The translations under genes and the position numbers were made by a program. A DNA stretch of 64,000 nucleotides from Proteles cristata cristata (taxonomy: Eukaryota; Chordata; Mammalia; Carnivora; Hyaenidae), in the NCBI GenBank assembly GCA_017311185.1, contig JAESUZ010004792.1:1798001-1862000 (forward strand), read 5' to 3'. The notes below the pieces were generated by a model that saw only the letters and a program-made list of their open reading frames with translations, had not been told where the DNA came from and searched no databases. Position 1 is the first letter of the stretch. Every line of letters starts with the position of its first letter. Shown here piece by piece: positions 33,452 through 45,468 of this stretch.

Positions 33452-34343
33452 ATGACGAAACGAAAGAGCTCTCCTCCAAAGAAACTCCAAGAAGAAATGA
33501 CAGCTAATGAACTGCTCAAAACAGATACCAGCAGCATAAGTGAACAAGATTTTAGAATAATAATGGTAAAATTAATAGCAGGGCTTGAAAAGAACACAGG
33601 GGACATCAAAGAAACTATGGCTACAGACAGAATGGAAAAAAAAATAGGCGTGAAGAATTAAAAAATGCGATAAATGAGATCCATAATAAATTAGAGGCCT
33701 CCAATGCACGGATTGAAGAGACAGAAAGGAGAATAAGTGATTAAGAAGACACCATGATAGAAAAACAAGAAGCTGACAAAAAAAGAAACAAACTGATCCA
33801 GGAACAGGAAAGGAGAATTCGAGAGCTCAGCGACACAGTCAAACGCAACAATATCCGTATCATAGGAATCCCAGAAGAGGAAGAGAGAGGGAAAGGTGCT
33901 GAAGGAGTCCTGGAACAAATTATAGCAGAGAACTTCCCCGACCTGGGGAAGGAAGTCAATGTGGAAATAAAAGAGGCTCAGAGGACTCCCCTCAGACGTA
34001 ACTTGAATCGATCTTCTGCACGACATATCATCTTAAAAATGGCAAAATAAAAGGACAAAGAGAGAATTTTGAAAGCAGCTAGGGAGAAAAGGGCCCTCAC
34101 ATACAAAGGGAAACCTATCAGAGTGGTGACAGACTTATCTACTGAAACGTGGCAGGCCAGAAAGGAATGGCAAGAGATCTTCAATGTGATGAACAGTAAA
34201 AATATGCAGCCAAGAATCCTCTATCCAGCAAGCCTGTCATTCAAAATAGAAGGAGAGATAAAAACCTTTCCAAATAAACAGAAATTGAAAGAATTTGTCA
34301 CCACGAAGCCAGCCCTACAAGAAATCCTGAGGGGATGCTCTGA
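33452..34343 (+). pseudogene. L1 ORF1 (RNA-binding protein), disrupted
   Basis: Begins at ATG 33452 (MTKRKSSPPKKLQ), the typical carnivore L1 ORF1 start. ORF1 proteins carry a coiled coil, an RRM and a C-terminal domain, trimerise and coat L1 RNA. Here the coiled-coil region is broken by a frameshift in the A-rich stretch around 33640-33660 and a TAA at 33742. The RRM part is open from 33754 (NNIRIIGIPE at 33847-33876) but stops at a TAA at 34048 replacing a sense codon after KMAK. The C-terminal domain is open from there (TWQARKEWQEIF, PRILYPASLSFK). The normal stop is bypassed (see 34331-34334). Confidence 0.93.
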
Positions 34344-34389
34344 AGGAAAGGTTGCAAGGAACAAAGATTCCAGAGACACCACCACAAAC

Positions 34390-37300
34390 ATGAACCCTAC
34401 AAAAGATACAAAGACTCTAAACCCACATATTTCAATAATAACCCTGAATGTAAATGGGCTGAATGCTCCAATCAAAAGACATAGGGTAGCAGAATGGATT
34501 AAAAAACAAAATCCATCTATATGCTGTCTACAAGAAACTCATTTTAGACTGGAAGACACCTTCAGATTAAAAGTAAGGGGATGGACAAATATATATCATG
34601 CTATAGGAAATCAAAAGAAAGCCGGAGTAGCAATACTTATATCAGACAAACTGGACTTTAAATTAAAGACAATCACAAGAGATGAAGAAGGGCACTATAT
34701 AATAATTACAGGGTCCATCCATCAGGAAGAACTAACAATCATAAATGTCTACGCACCGAATATGGGAGCACCTAAATATCTAAAACAATTAATCACAAAC
34801 AGAAACAAGCTTATAGATAAGAATGTGCTAATAGCAGGGGACTTTAATACTCTGCTTACAGCAATGGATAGGTCAACCAGACAGAAAATCACTAAAGAAA
34901 TAATGGACTTGAAAGACACATTGGACCAGATGGACCTGACGGATATATTTAGAACTTTACATCCTGAGGCCAGGGAATTTACTTTCTTCTCAAGTGCGCA
35001 TGGCACATTCTCCAAGATAGATCACATACTGGGACATAAAGCAGCCCTCAATAAATATAAAAGAATAGAGATCATACCATGCACACTGTCAGATCACAAT
35101 GCTTTGAAACTTGAAATCAATTACAGGAAGAAGTCTGGAAAACTTCCAAAAACATGGAGGTTAAAGAACACCCTTCTAAAGAATGAATTGGCCAATCAGG
35201 CAGAGATGAAATTAAAAAATATATGGAAACAAATGAAAATGAAAACACATCAATTCAAACTCTATGGGATGTGGCAAAGGCAGTCCTAAGAGGAAAGTAC
35301 ATTGCTCTCTAGGCCTATTTCAAGAGATTAGGAAAAGCGCGAGTCCAAAATCTAACAGCTCACCTAAAGGAACTAGAGGCAGAGCAACAAGAACGCCCTA
35401 AACCCAGTAGAAGAAGAGAAATAGTAAAAGTTAGAGCAGAAATAAACAACATAGAGACCAAAGAAACAATTGAACAGATTAATGAAACCAAGAGTTGGTT
35501 TTTTGAAAAAGTAAACAAAATTGACAAACCTCTAGCCAGACTTATCTAAAAGAAAAGAGAGAGCACCCAAATAGACAAAATTATGAATGAAAATGGACTT
35601 ATTATACCCAACCCCTCAGAAATACAAGCAATTATCAGGGAATACTATGAAAAATTATATGCCAACAAATTGGACAACTTAGAAGAAATGGACAAATTCT
35701 TGAACACACACTCACTACCAAAATTCACACGGGAAGAAATAGAAAACCTGAACAGACCCATAACGAGTGAAGAAATTGAATCAGTGATCAAAAATCTCCC
35801 AACAAATAAGAGCCCTGGACCTGATGGCTTCCCTGGGGAATTCTATCAGACATTTAAAACAGAATTAATCCCAATTCTTCTCAAGCTATTCCAAAAAATA
35901 GAAAGCGAAGGAAAACTCCCAGACTCATTTTATGAAGCCAGCATCACACTGATTCCCAAGTCAGACAGAGATCCAGCAAAAAAAGAGAACTACAGGCCAA
36001 TATCCTTGATGAATACGGATGCAAAAATTCTCAACAAGATCCTTGCAAATCGAATCCAGCAGCATATCAAAAGAATCATCCACCAAGATCAAGTGGGATT
36101 CATTCCTGGGTTACAGGGCTGGTTCAACATTCGCAAATCAATCAATGTGATCCATCATATCAATAAAAGAAAGGATAAAAACCATATGATCCTGTCAATA
36201 GATGCAGAAAAAGCATTTGACAAAATACAGCATCCCTTCTTAATAAAGACTCTCGAGAAAGTTGGGATAGAAGGAACCTACTTAAACATCATCAAAGCCA
36301 TCTATGAGAAACCTTCAGCTAACATCATCCTCAATGGGGAAAAACTGAGAGCTTTCCCCTTGAGATCAGGAACACGACAGGGATGTCCACTCTCACCGCT
36401 GCTGTTTAACATAGTGCTGGAAGTCCTAGCATCAGCCATCAGACACCAAAAGGAAATCAAAGGCATCAGAATTGGCAAAGAGGAAGTCAAACTTTCACTC
36501 TTCGCAGATGACATGATACTCTACATAGAAAACCCGACAGACTCCACCAGAAGCCTACTAAAACTGATCCAAGAATTCAGCCAAGTTGCAGGGTACAAAA
36601 TCAACGTACAGAAATCGGTTGCATTTTTATACACCAATGATGAAGCAACAGAAAGAGAAATCAAGAAACTGATCCCATTCACAATTGCACAAAAAACCAT
36701 AAAATACCTCGGAATAAACCTAACCAAGGATACAAGAGATCTGTATGATGAAAACTATAGAAAACTTATGAAGGAAATTGAAGAAGACACAAGGAAATGG
36801 AAAAACATTGCATGCTCATGGATAGGAAGAATAAATATAGTTAAGATGTCATTACTACCTAAGGCACTACCTAAGGCATATTCAATGCAATTCCAATCCA
36901 AATTGCACCAGCATACTTCTCAAAACTAGAACTAACTATCCAAAAATTTGTATGGAACCACAAAAGACCCCGAATAGCCAAAGGAATCCTGAAAAATAAA
37001 ACCAAAACGGGAGGTATCACCATCCCAGACTTTAGCCTCTACTACAAAGCTGTCATCATCAAGACAGTATGGTATTGGCACAAAACAGACACATAGACCA
37101 ATGGAACAGAATTGAGAACTCAGAAGTGGACCCAAAAGTATACAGCCAACTAATCTTTGACAAAGCAGGAAAGAATATCCGATGGAAAAAAGACAGCCTT
37201 TTTAACAGATGGTGTTGGGAGAACTGGACAGCAACATGCAGAAGAATGAAACTAGATCATTTTCTCACACCATGCACAAAAATAAACTCAAAATGCATAA

Positions 37301-38244
37301 AGGACCTGTACGTGAGACAGGAAACTCTCAACACCCTAGAGGAGAAAACAGGAAACAACCTCCTTGACCTCCACCGCAGCAACTTCTTACTTGACACATC
37401 CCCAAAAGCAAGGGAATCAAGAGCAAAAATAAACTGTTGGGACCTCATCAAGATTAAAAGCTTCTGCACAGCCAAGGAAACAACCCAGAAAATTAGTAGG
37501 CAACCAACGGAATGGGAAAAGATAGTTGCAAATGACATATCAGATAAAGGGTTGATATCCAGAATCTACAAGGAACTCACCAAACTACACGCCCGAAAAA
37601 CAAACAACCCAGTGAAGAAATGGGCAGAAGATATGAACAGACACTTCTCCAAAGAGGACATCCAGATGGCCAACAGACACATGAAACGATGCTCAGCATC
37701 GCTCCTCATCAGGGAAATACAAATCAAAACCACACTGAGATACCACCTCACGCCAGTCAGAGTGGCTAAAATGAGCCAGTCAGAGAACTCTGGATGCTGG
37801 CGAGGATGTGGAGAAACGGGCACCCTCCTACACTGTTGGTGGGAATGTAAACTGGTACAGCCCCTCTGGAAAACAGTGTGGAGGTTCCTAAGGAAACTAA
37901 CAATAGAACTCCCCTATGACCCAGCAATAGCACTGCTAGGAATTTACCCAAGTGATACAGAAATGCTGATGCATAGGAGCACATGTACCCCAATGTTCAT
38001 AGCAGCACTCTCCACAATAGCTAAAACATGGAAAGAGCCTAAGTGTCCATCAACAGATGAATGGATCAGGAAGATGTGGTTTATCTATACCATGGAATAC
38101 TACATGACAATGAGAAACAATGAAATCTGGCCATGTGTAGCAACATGGATGGACCTTGAGGGTGTTATGCTTAGCGAAATAAGTCAGGTAGAGAAGGACA
38201 AATATCATATGTGTGCACGTATAGGAGGATTAGGAGGAACTTAA
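34390..38244 (+). pseudogene. L1 ORF2 (endonuclease/reverse transcriptase), disrupted
   Basis: ORF2 nicks target DNA and primes reverse transcription of L1 or SINE RNA. The ATG at 34390 opens an endonuclease domain with ITLNVNGLNAP, CLQETH, VYAPN, IAGDFNT and LSDHN, so all expected catalytic motifs are present. The RT domain has YRPIS (35991), RQGCPLSP and FADD (36501-36512). The C-terminal Cys/His motif CxxxC-x7-HxxxxC lies at 37795-37848. Lesions: a frameshift at about 35250-35264, TAG at 35310, TAA at 35547, a 12-bp tandem duplication plus frameshift near 36855-36900, and loss of one A near 37082. The last 391 codons are open again to the TAA at 38242-38244. Confidence 0.95.
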
Positions 38245-38509
38245 CAGAGGACCAAGGGGGAGAATAATGGCGGAAATGGTGGGGGAAAGGGAGAGAGGCA
38301 AACCATGAGAGACTCTTGAATGCTGACAAAAACTGAGGACTGGTGGATGTGGGGGGGAGGAGGGGTGGGCATGGAGGAGGACACTTGTGGGGATGAGCAC
38401 TGGGTGTTATGTGGAAACTAATTTGACAATAAACTATTTGTTAAAAAAAAATAAAATAAAATATTTTAAACCTAAAATAAAATAATAAATAAATAAAAGA
38501 AAAAAAAAA
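38245..38509 (+). other. L1 3' UTR with G-rich tract and A-rich tail
   Basis: Contains GGATGTGGGGGGGAGGAGGG and following G runs (38345-38392), a potential G-quadruplex of the kind common in L1 3' UTRs. AATAAACTATTTG and the A-rich tail follow. Confidence 0.85.
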
Positions 38510-38525
38510 GGTTGGGAACAGGGGA
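38510..38525. repeat. Target-site duplication of the plus-strand L1 (right)
   Basis: GGTTGGGAACAGGGGA directly after the A-rich tail; identical to 31465-31480. Confidence 0.97.
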
Positions 38526-38539
38526 AATCATCCTACATG

Positions 38540-38710
38540 TGTGTCATTAAGCCTCATTCATTCATTCAGTCAACAGACTTTTATAAAGCATGTCCTTGAA
38601 TCCAGGAATACAGACACGTGTCTGTCCTCTAGGAGTTTGCTGCCTGAACATGAAGAAAGCCAAGTGAACACGATTTAGGAAGAAAGAGCAGGGAAATGCC
38701 CTCAGTCTTC
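38540..38710 (-). repeat. L2-like LINE remnant
   Basis: CATTCATTCATTCAGTCAAC followed by CTAGGAGTTTGCTGCC matches the reversed L2 3' end. Confidence 0.5.
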
Positions 38711-38829
38711 ACCTACAGACTGAATTCGTGGGAGGCTGCAGAAACACGTGGCTCCATTTTAATTATATCCATGCAGTAGCTGTAGTGCAAATAAACTGGG
38801 GTTGGAAACTTCTCTTAAATATTGGTGAA

Positions 38830-39265
38830 AGCTCAGAAAGATATCCTGACATAGAAAAGAAAATAGTAAATGACTCCAGTTACATCAGGAATCTAACAGT
38901 CAAACTCATAGAAGCAGAGAGAATGGTGGTTGTCCACAGCGAGGAGAGGGATGGAGTTGGTAAAAGTTACATAATTTCACTTAAGTAACACGATTAAGTC
39001 CTAGAAATCTACTGTAGGACACAATGAATACAGTTAACAGCACTTGTATACTTGTTTTGTTAAGGTGGTAGATCTTATGTTAAATATTCTTATCAAAAAG
39101 AAGAGAGGGAAGGAGGAAACTTTTAGGTGAGATAGTCAGGTTTATGGCATTGTACATGGTGACACTTTCATGGGTATACACTTATCTTTAAGTTTATCAA
39201 GGTATACACATTAAATATATACAGATTTTTGCATGTCATTCATACCCCAATTAAAAAAAAAGAAC
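38830..39265 (+). repeat. Ancient L1M 3' end
   Basis: Landmarks of old L1 3' UTRs appear in order: AGAGAGAATGGTGGTTGTCC, AATACAGTTAACAGCACTTG, GGTGGTAGATCTTATGTTAA and TTAAATATATACAGATTTTT, ending in CCCCAATTAAAAAAAAAG. Confidence 0.7.
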
Positions 39266-40604
39266 ACACATATAGAAAAGCTATGAATTTTTTTCTTCAG
39301 AAAACAAAACAAAATAATATACAGTAAATATAAACTAAATCTAGTTCCAGCTAAGAACCTTCTTATTGATATTTTAGTTATTTTTTCCTCTTTCTTCTCT
39401 CCCATCACTTCCAGAAATGATGTAGGACTACCAATCACCTGTCTTGCACAGCAGCTCAGAGATGCTTTGAATTGTTAATAAAAAGCTCTACCCTCATCTT
39501 TCCATCCCTTCCGTGCTTGCCTGATCATCTTTTCATCCAGACTCCTCAGCACATCTGCAGTGAGCTTCTAGGGACCCTATGACAGCTACCAAGCTGTGAG
39601 AAGGAAAATCACAGAAGCTCAAATGGGGGACAGGTCAATGGGCTGTTTTTAGAAATGTATTTGGAAATGATTTCAAAATGAGTGGCAATAAGAATCACAT
39701 CTATATCCTTTATACAGAGTCACCTTTTAAGATACTTTTTCCATTTGCTGCCTCACTAGATATATATGCATTTTCTTTTTAACTGAACTTTTGTTTGATA
39801 TAACTCACATCATCATGACCTTTTATCCCTAAAATATTTCAATATATTTCTAAGGAAAAAATGTTCTCTTTTATACCAACAGTATTACCAATTTCAGTAA
39901 ATTGATTATTAACAGAGTTTAAATCTAATTACTAGCTACATTTCATTTTGTCAGTTTATAATGTCTTTTTTATAGCATTATTTTTCTTAGAGTAAAGGAT
40001 TGATCACATATTGTATTGTGAGATTATATCTCTCTGTCTCCTTTAATCTGTACCTCAGTCTTTTTAAATAAAATCTATTATGACTTGGAAGTTTTTGAAG
40101 AATTTAGTTGATCAGCCATTTTTATAAACCCTTTACTATTTGGAAATTCTTGTTCTGGGGTTTATCTTTGCTCAAATTTTGAAGTGTGATTTTACAAATT
40201 GTATTCTTGTAGACTTTACAGCAACTCAGAACCAGAATCAGGCCAGAATGACAATTCCAGAAAGAGTAGGCTATGCAGGGTATTTTTCTGAACAGAAATA
40301 CTCCCTGAAGCAAAGGCAGAGAAGGGGTAGGAAAGTGGGATGTTTGGAACTAGGGGACTGTGGGTAAGCTCTTGTTGCAAAGGAAACACACAAAGGGAAG
40401 AGCTGTCAACTCTGGCAGTCTCATCGACATAGGTGGGAAAACGTTCAGGCTCATAGCTGATTCACTAGAATTAGGTGGGATATTTAGGCATTAAAAGAGA
40501 GGAAAGGATACAGTGGTGAATTTCAGCAGTCTATAATTTTAATTATGAAGTTTTAAGCATTTTAATTCTATTATGTGCCTACCTTACAGGTAGAGAAATA
40601 CAAA
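39266..40604. other. Unassigned non-coding sequence
   Basis: A/T-rich; no gene or repeat recognised. Confidence 0.35.
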
Positions 40605-40616
40605 TCTGTCTGTCTG

Positions 40617-40674
<58 letters not shown>
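40605..40674. repeat. Compound (TCTG)n(TC)n(TCTA)n microsatellite
   Basis: Three TCTG units, a short TC run and about 12 TCTA units in immediate succession. Confidence 0.95.
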
Positions 40675-40959
40675 ACATTTTCAAGAATTATTGAGAGATC
40701 AGTAGGGATTTTGGTGAAAACCCAGGAAGTAAAATGTAAATCTGTATATTTATATCAACATCTCTCTCTTTCTTTCTCATCTATCTACCAATGGTTAAAC
40801 ATTATTTTTAGAAGTATTTAGAGTCTAAAAGGAATTTTGGTGAAAGGCTAGAAAGTAGAATGGAAAATCAAGGTTCCTTTGCCATAGGCATAATTCAAAA
40901 CAAAATGAAGATATTGCCGTATATAATTATAACTACTTTCTTTTGTAAAACATTTTAAA

Positions 40960-41027
40960 AATATAATTTATTGTCAAAATGGCTTCCATACAACACCCAG
41001 TGCTCATCCCAACAAGTGCCCTCCTCA
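40960..41027 (-). mobile_element. Very short L1 3'-end fragment
   Basis: TTTATTGTCAAAATGGCTTC and ACACCCAGTGCTCATCCCAA are the reversed L1 3' terminus. Only about 70 bp are present, so it is an extreme 5' truncation. Confidence 0.8.
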
Positions 41028-41388
41028 GTGGTTTGGAATACCTAAACAGAAGATCTCACCCATTCTCCAAATCATGCAGGTTTAAAGTGTGTGGCTTGGG
41101 GCAGGAAGAAAGGGAACTAAATTGCTCTGAATGGTAGGAGAGAAGAGTTTGAAATGTCAAGTTGACTGGGAACCTGGATCAGAGGAGAAATGTAACCTCG
41201 GACTAGACACTGCACGAATGGTAGGAATCTCAAGATTGGAGCATCCGTTAAGGCTTTAGGAAGGCAAACAATTATGGAGAGAAAATTTTTTAAGAACCTA
41301 TTTGCCATTGGGTAAATTAACACCTCCAGTGTTATAAGCTGTATAAATACTGTTATATTTACAATATCATTAATAAAGGACATTGCTC
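41028..41388. other. Unassigned non-coding sequence
   Basis: Nothing recognised up to the target duplication of the next L1. Confidence 0.35.
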
Positions 41389-41402
41389 CCTAATGCTTTT
41401 CT
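41389..41402. repeat. Target-site duplication of the minus-strand L1 (left)
   Basis: CCTAATGCTTTTCT; identical copy at 50140-50153. Confidence 0.9.
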
Positions 41403-41622
41403 TTTCTTTCTTTTTCTTAAATAGTTTATTGTCAAGTTGGTTTCCGTATAACACCCAGTGCTCATCCCAACAAGTGCCCTCCTCCATGCCCAAAACCCCC
41501 GTTCTCCTCTCCCCCACCACCATCAGCCCACAGTTTGTTCTCAGCATTTAAGAGTCTCTCATGGTTTGCCTCCCTTCCTCTACCCAACTATTTTTCCCCC
41601 TCCTCTCCCCCACGGTCCCCTG

Positions 41623-44600
41623 TTAAGTTCCTCCTAATCCTCCTATACGTGCAAACATATGGTATCTGTCCTTCTCTGCCTGACTTATTTCACTCAGCAT
41701 AACACCCTCAAGGTCCATCCATGTTGCTACACATGGCCAGATTTCATTGTTTCTCATTGCCATGTAGGATTCCATTGTATAGATAAACCACATCTCCTTG
41801 ATCCATTTGTCCGTTGGTGGACACTTAGGCTCTTTCCATGTTTTGGCTATTGTTGAGAGTGCTGCAATGAACATTGAAGTACATGTCCTCCTATGTATCA
41901 GCACTCCTGTATCCCTTGGGTAAACTCCTAGCAGTGCTATTGCTGGGTCATAGGGGAGTTCTATTGTTAAATTTTGAGGAACCTCCACACTGTTTTCCAG
42001 AGGGGCTGCCCCAGTTTACATTCTCACCATGTGTAGGAGGGTGGCCGTTTCTCCACATCCTCGCCAGCATCTAGACTCTCCTGACTTGTTCATTTTAGCC
42101 ACTCTGACTGGCGTGAGGTGGTATCTCCGTGTGGTTTTGATGTGTATTTCCCTGATGAGGAGGGACACTGAGCATCATTTCATGTGCCTGTCTGCCATCT
42201 GGATGTCCTCTTTGGAGAAGTGTCTGTTCATATCTTCTGCCCATTTCTTCACTGGATTATTTGTTTTTCAGGTGTGGAGTTTGGTGAGTTCCTTATAGAT
42301 TTTGGATACTAGCCCTTTATCTGATATGTTGCAACTATCTTTTCCCATTCTGTCGGTTGCCTATTAGTTTTATGGATTATTTTCTTTGCCATACAGAAGA
42401 TTTAATCTTGATAAGGTCCCAATAGTTCATTTTTGCTCATGATTCCCTTGTCTTTGGGGATGTGTCAAGTAAGAAATTGCTGTGGTGGAGGTCAAGGAGG
42501 TTGTTTCCTGCTTTCTTCTCTAGGGTTTTGATGGTTTCCTGTCTCACATTCAGGTCCTTTATCCATTTTGAGTTTATTTTTGTGCATGGTGTGAGAAAAT
42601 GATCTAGTTTCATCCTTCTGCATGTGGCTGTCCAGTTCTCCCAGCGCCATCTGTTAAAGAGGCTGTCTTTTTTCCATTGGATACTCTTTCCTGCTTTGTC
42701 AAAGATTAATTGGCCGTACATTTGTGGGTCCAATTCTGAGTTCTCTATTCTATTCCATTGGTCTATGTGTCTGTTTTTGTGCCAATACCATACTGTCTTG
42801 ATGATTGCAGTTTTGTAGTAGAAGCTAAAGTCTGGGATGGTAATGCCTCCCGTTTTGGTTTTCTTCTTCAATATTACTTTGGCTATTCTGGGTCTTATGT
42901 GGTTCCATACAAATTTTAGGATAGTTTGTTCTAGCTTTGAGAAGAATGCTGGTGCAATTTTGATTGGGATTGCATTGAATGTGTAGATTGTTTTGGGTAG
43001 TAATGACATTTTAAAAATATTTATTCTTCCAATCCATAAGCATGGAATGTTTTTCCATTTCCTTGTGTCTTCTTCAATTTCCTTCATAAGTTTTCTATAG
43101 TTTTCATCATACAGATCTCTTATAGCTTTGGTTAGGCTCATTCCTAGATATTTTATGTTTGTTTGTGCAATTGTGAATGGGATCCATTTCTTGATTTCTA
43201 TTTCTGTTGCTTCATTATTAATGAATAATTTCTGTTCATTGATTTTGTACCCTGCAACTTTGTTGAATTCATGGATCAGTTCTAGTAGGCTTCTGGTGGA
43301 GTCTGTTGGGTTTTCTATGTAGAGTATTATCTTGTCTGCAAGCAGTGAAGGTTTTACTTCTTCTTTGCCAATTCTGATGTCTTTTATTTCCTTTTGTTGT
43401 CTGACTGCTGATGCTAGGATTTCCAGCATTATGTTAAACATCAGTGGTGAGGGTGGAGATTCCTGTTTTGTTCCTGATCTCAGGGAGGAAGCTCTCAGGT
43501 TTTCCCCATTGAGGATGATGTTAGCTGTGGGCTTCCCATACATGGCTTTTATAATGTTTAAGTAAGTTCTTTCTGTCCTGACTTTCTCAAGGGTATTTAT
43601 TAAGAAAGGATGGTGTATTTTGTCAAATGCTTTTCTGCATCTATCAACAGGATAATACGGTTTTTATCTTTTCTTTGTTAATGTGAGGTATCACATTGAT
43701 TGATTTGCAAATGTTAAACCAGCCTGTAACCCAGGAATAAATCCCACTTAATCATGGTGGATAATTCTTTTTATGTGCTGTTGGATTCGATTTGCAAGTA
43801 TCTTTTTGAGGATTTTTGCATCCGTATTCATCAAAGATATAGGCCTGTAGTTTGCTTTTTTTTTTGCTGGGTCTCTGTCTGGCTTGGGAAACAAAGTGAT
43901 GCTGGCTTCATAGAATGAGTCCAGAACTTTTCCTTCAATTTCTATTTTTTGGAATAGTTTGAGAAGAATGGGTATTAACTCTGTTTTAAATATCTGGGAG
44001 AATTCCCTAGGGAAGCCATCTGGCCCACTGCTCTTATTTGTTGGGAGGTTTTTAATAACTGATTCAATATCTTCACTAGTTATGTGTCTGTTCAGATTTT
44101 CTCTCTTTTCCTGTGTGAAATTTGGTAGTGCGTGTGTGTTTAGGAATTTGTCCATTTCTTCTAAGTTGTCCAGTTTGTTAGCATATAACTTCTCATAATA
44201 TATCCTGATAATTGGTTGGTTGTAATAAGTCCATTTTCATTCATGATTTTGTCTATTTGGGTGCTCTATATTCTTTTTGAGAAGCGTGGCTAGAGGTTTG
44301 TCAATTTTGTTTATTTTTTAAAAAAACCAACTCTTGTTTCACTGATCTGTTCAATTGCTTTTTTATTCTATATTGTTTGTTTCTGCCCTGATTTTTATTA
44401 TTTCTCTTTTTCTACTGGGTTTGGGGTGCTCTTGTTGCTCTCCTTCTAGTTCCTTTAGGTGCACTGTTAGATTTGTACTTATGCTTTTTCTAATTTCTTG
44501 AAATAGGCCTGGAGTGCAATATACTTTCCTCTTAGGACTTTGCCACACCCCATACAGTTTGCAATGTTGTATTTTCATTTTCATTTGTTTCCATATATTT

Positions 44601-45422
44601 TTAAATTTCATCCTTAATTGCATGATTAGCCCATTCGTTCTTTAGTAGGGTGTTCTTTAACCTCCATGTGTTTGGTGGTTTTCAAGTCTTTTTCCTGTAG
44701 TTGATTTCAAGTTTCATAGCATTATGATTTGAAAGTGTGCATGGTATGTTCTCAATTCTTTTATATTTATTGAGGGCTGCGTTATGACACAGAAAGTGAT
44801 CTATCTTGGAGAGTGTGCCATGGGCACTTGAGAAGAAAGTGAATTCCATGGCCTCAGGATGTAGAGTTCTAGATATATCTGTCAGATCCATCTGGTCCAA
44901 TGTATCTTTCAAGTCCATTGTTTCTTTAGTGATTTTCTGCCTAGTTGATCTATCCATTGCTGTAAGTGGAGTATTAAACTCCCCTGCTATTAGCACATTC
45001 TTATCCATAAGAGTGTTTCTGTTTGTGATTAATTGTTTTATATATTTAAGTGCTCCCATATTTGGTGCGCAGACATAATAGTTAGCTCTATCTGATGGAT
45101 AGACCCTGTTAATTATTATATAATGCCCTTCTTCATCCCTTGTTCCTGTCTTTACTTTAAAGTCCAGTTTGTCTGATACAAGTATAGCTACTCCAGCTTT
45201 CTTTTGACTTCCAGTGGGATGATAGATATTTCTCCATCTCCTTTCAATCTGAAGGTGTCCTCCAGTCTAAAATGAGTTTCTTGTAGACAGCAAATAGATG
45301 GATTTTTTTTTAATCCCTTCTGCTACCCTATGTCTTTTGGTTGGGGCATTTAGTCCATTTAAATTCAGTGTTATTATTGAAAAATATGGGTTTAGATTCA
45401 TTGTGTTCTTTGTAGGATTCAT
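41623..45422 (-). pseudogene. L1 ORF2 of the minus-strand element, disrupted
   Basis: Starts at ATG 45422-45420 (MNPTKN). The longest surviving pieces are 45059-44682 (endonuclease), 44155-43748 (RT N-terminal part), 43543-42437 (RT and downstream, 368 residues) and 41988-41623 (C-terminus). Compared with the plus-strand copy in this window, the endonuclease motif IAGDFNT reads IAGEFNT (44981-44979) and LSDHN reads LSNHN (44729-44727). The RT motif FADD reads LADK (second Asp replaced at 43333-43331). These changes hit catalytic positions, so both enzymatic activities would be lost even without the frameshifts. Confidence 0.92.
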
Positions 45423-45468
45423 GCTTGTGGTGGTTTCTTGGTACCTTGCATTCCTTGCAGCATTTCCA

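Larger units (their letters stand above)
31481..38509 (+). mobile_element. Full-length LINE-1, plus strand, broken ORFs
   Basis: A 7.0-kb L1 with 5' UTR, ORF1, ORF2, 3' UTR and an A-rich tail. A perfect 16-bp duplication GGTTGGGAACAGGGGA flanks it (31465-31480 and 38510-38525), and the junction TCAA/GGTT is compatible with L1 endonuclease cleavage. The element would encode an RNA-binding ORF1 protein and an endonuclease/reverse transcriptase ORF2 protein, but I count at least four ORF1-region lesions (including the ORF1/ORF2 fusion site) and five in ORF2. It is therefore an inactive copy, although its undamaged duplication suggests it is not very old. The tail (38441-38509) is interrupted by a short TTTTAAACCT segment. 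Confidence 0.97.

Noticed and set aside
34069..35289. 406-codon open frame as a possible host gene
   Set aside because: It is the end of L1 ORF1 fused to the L1 ORF2 endonuclease, inside a complete L1 with target duplications.
35583..38244. 448- and 391-codon frames as cellular reverse transcriptase genes or a retron-like system
   Set aside because: Both are parts of the same L1 ORF2, in L1 order and followed by an L1 3' UTR and A-rich tail.
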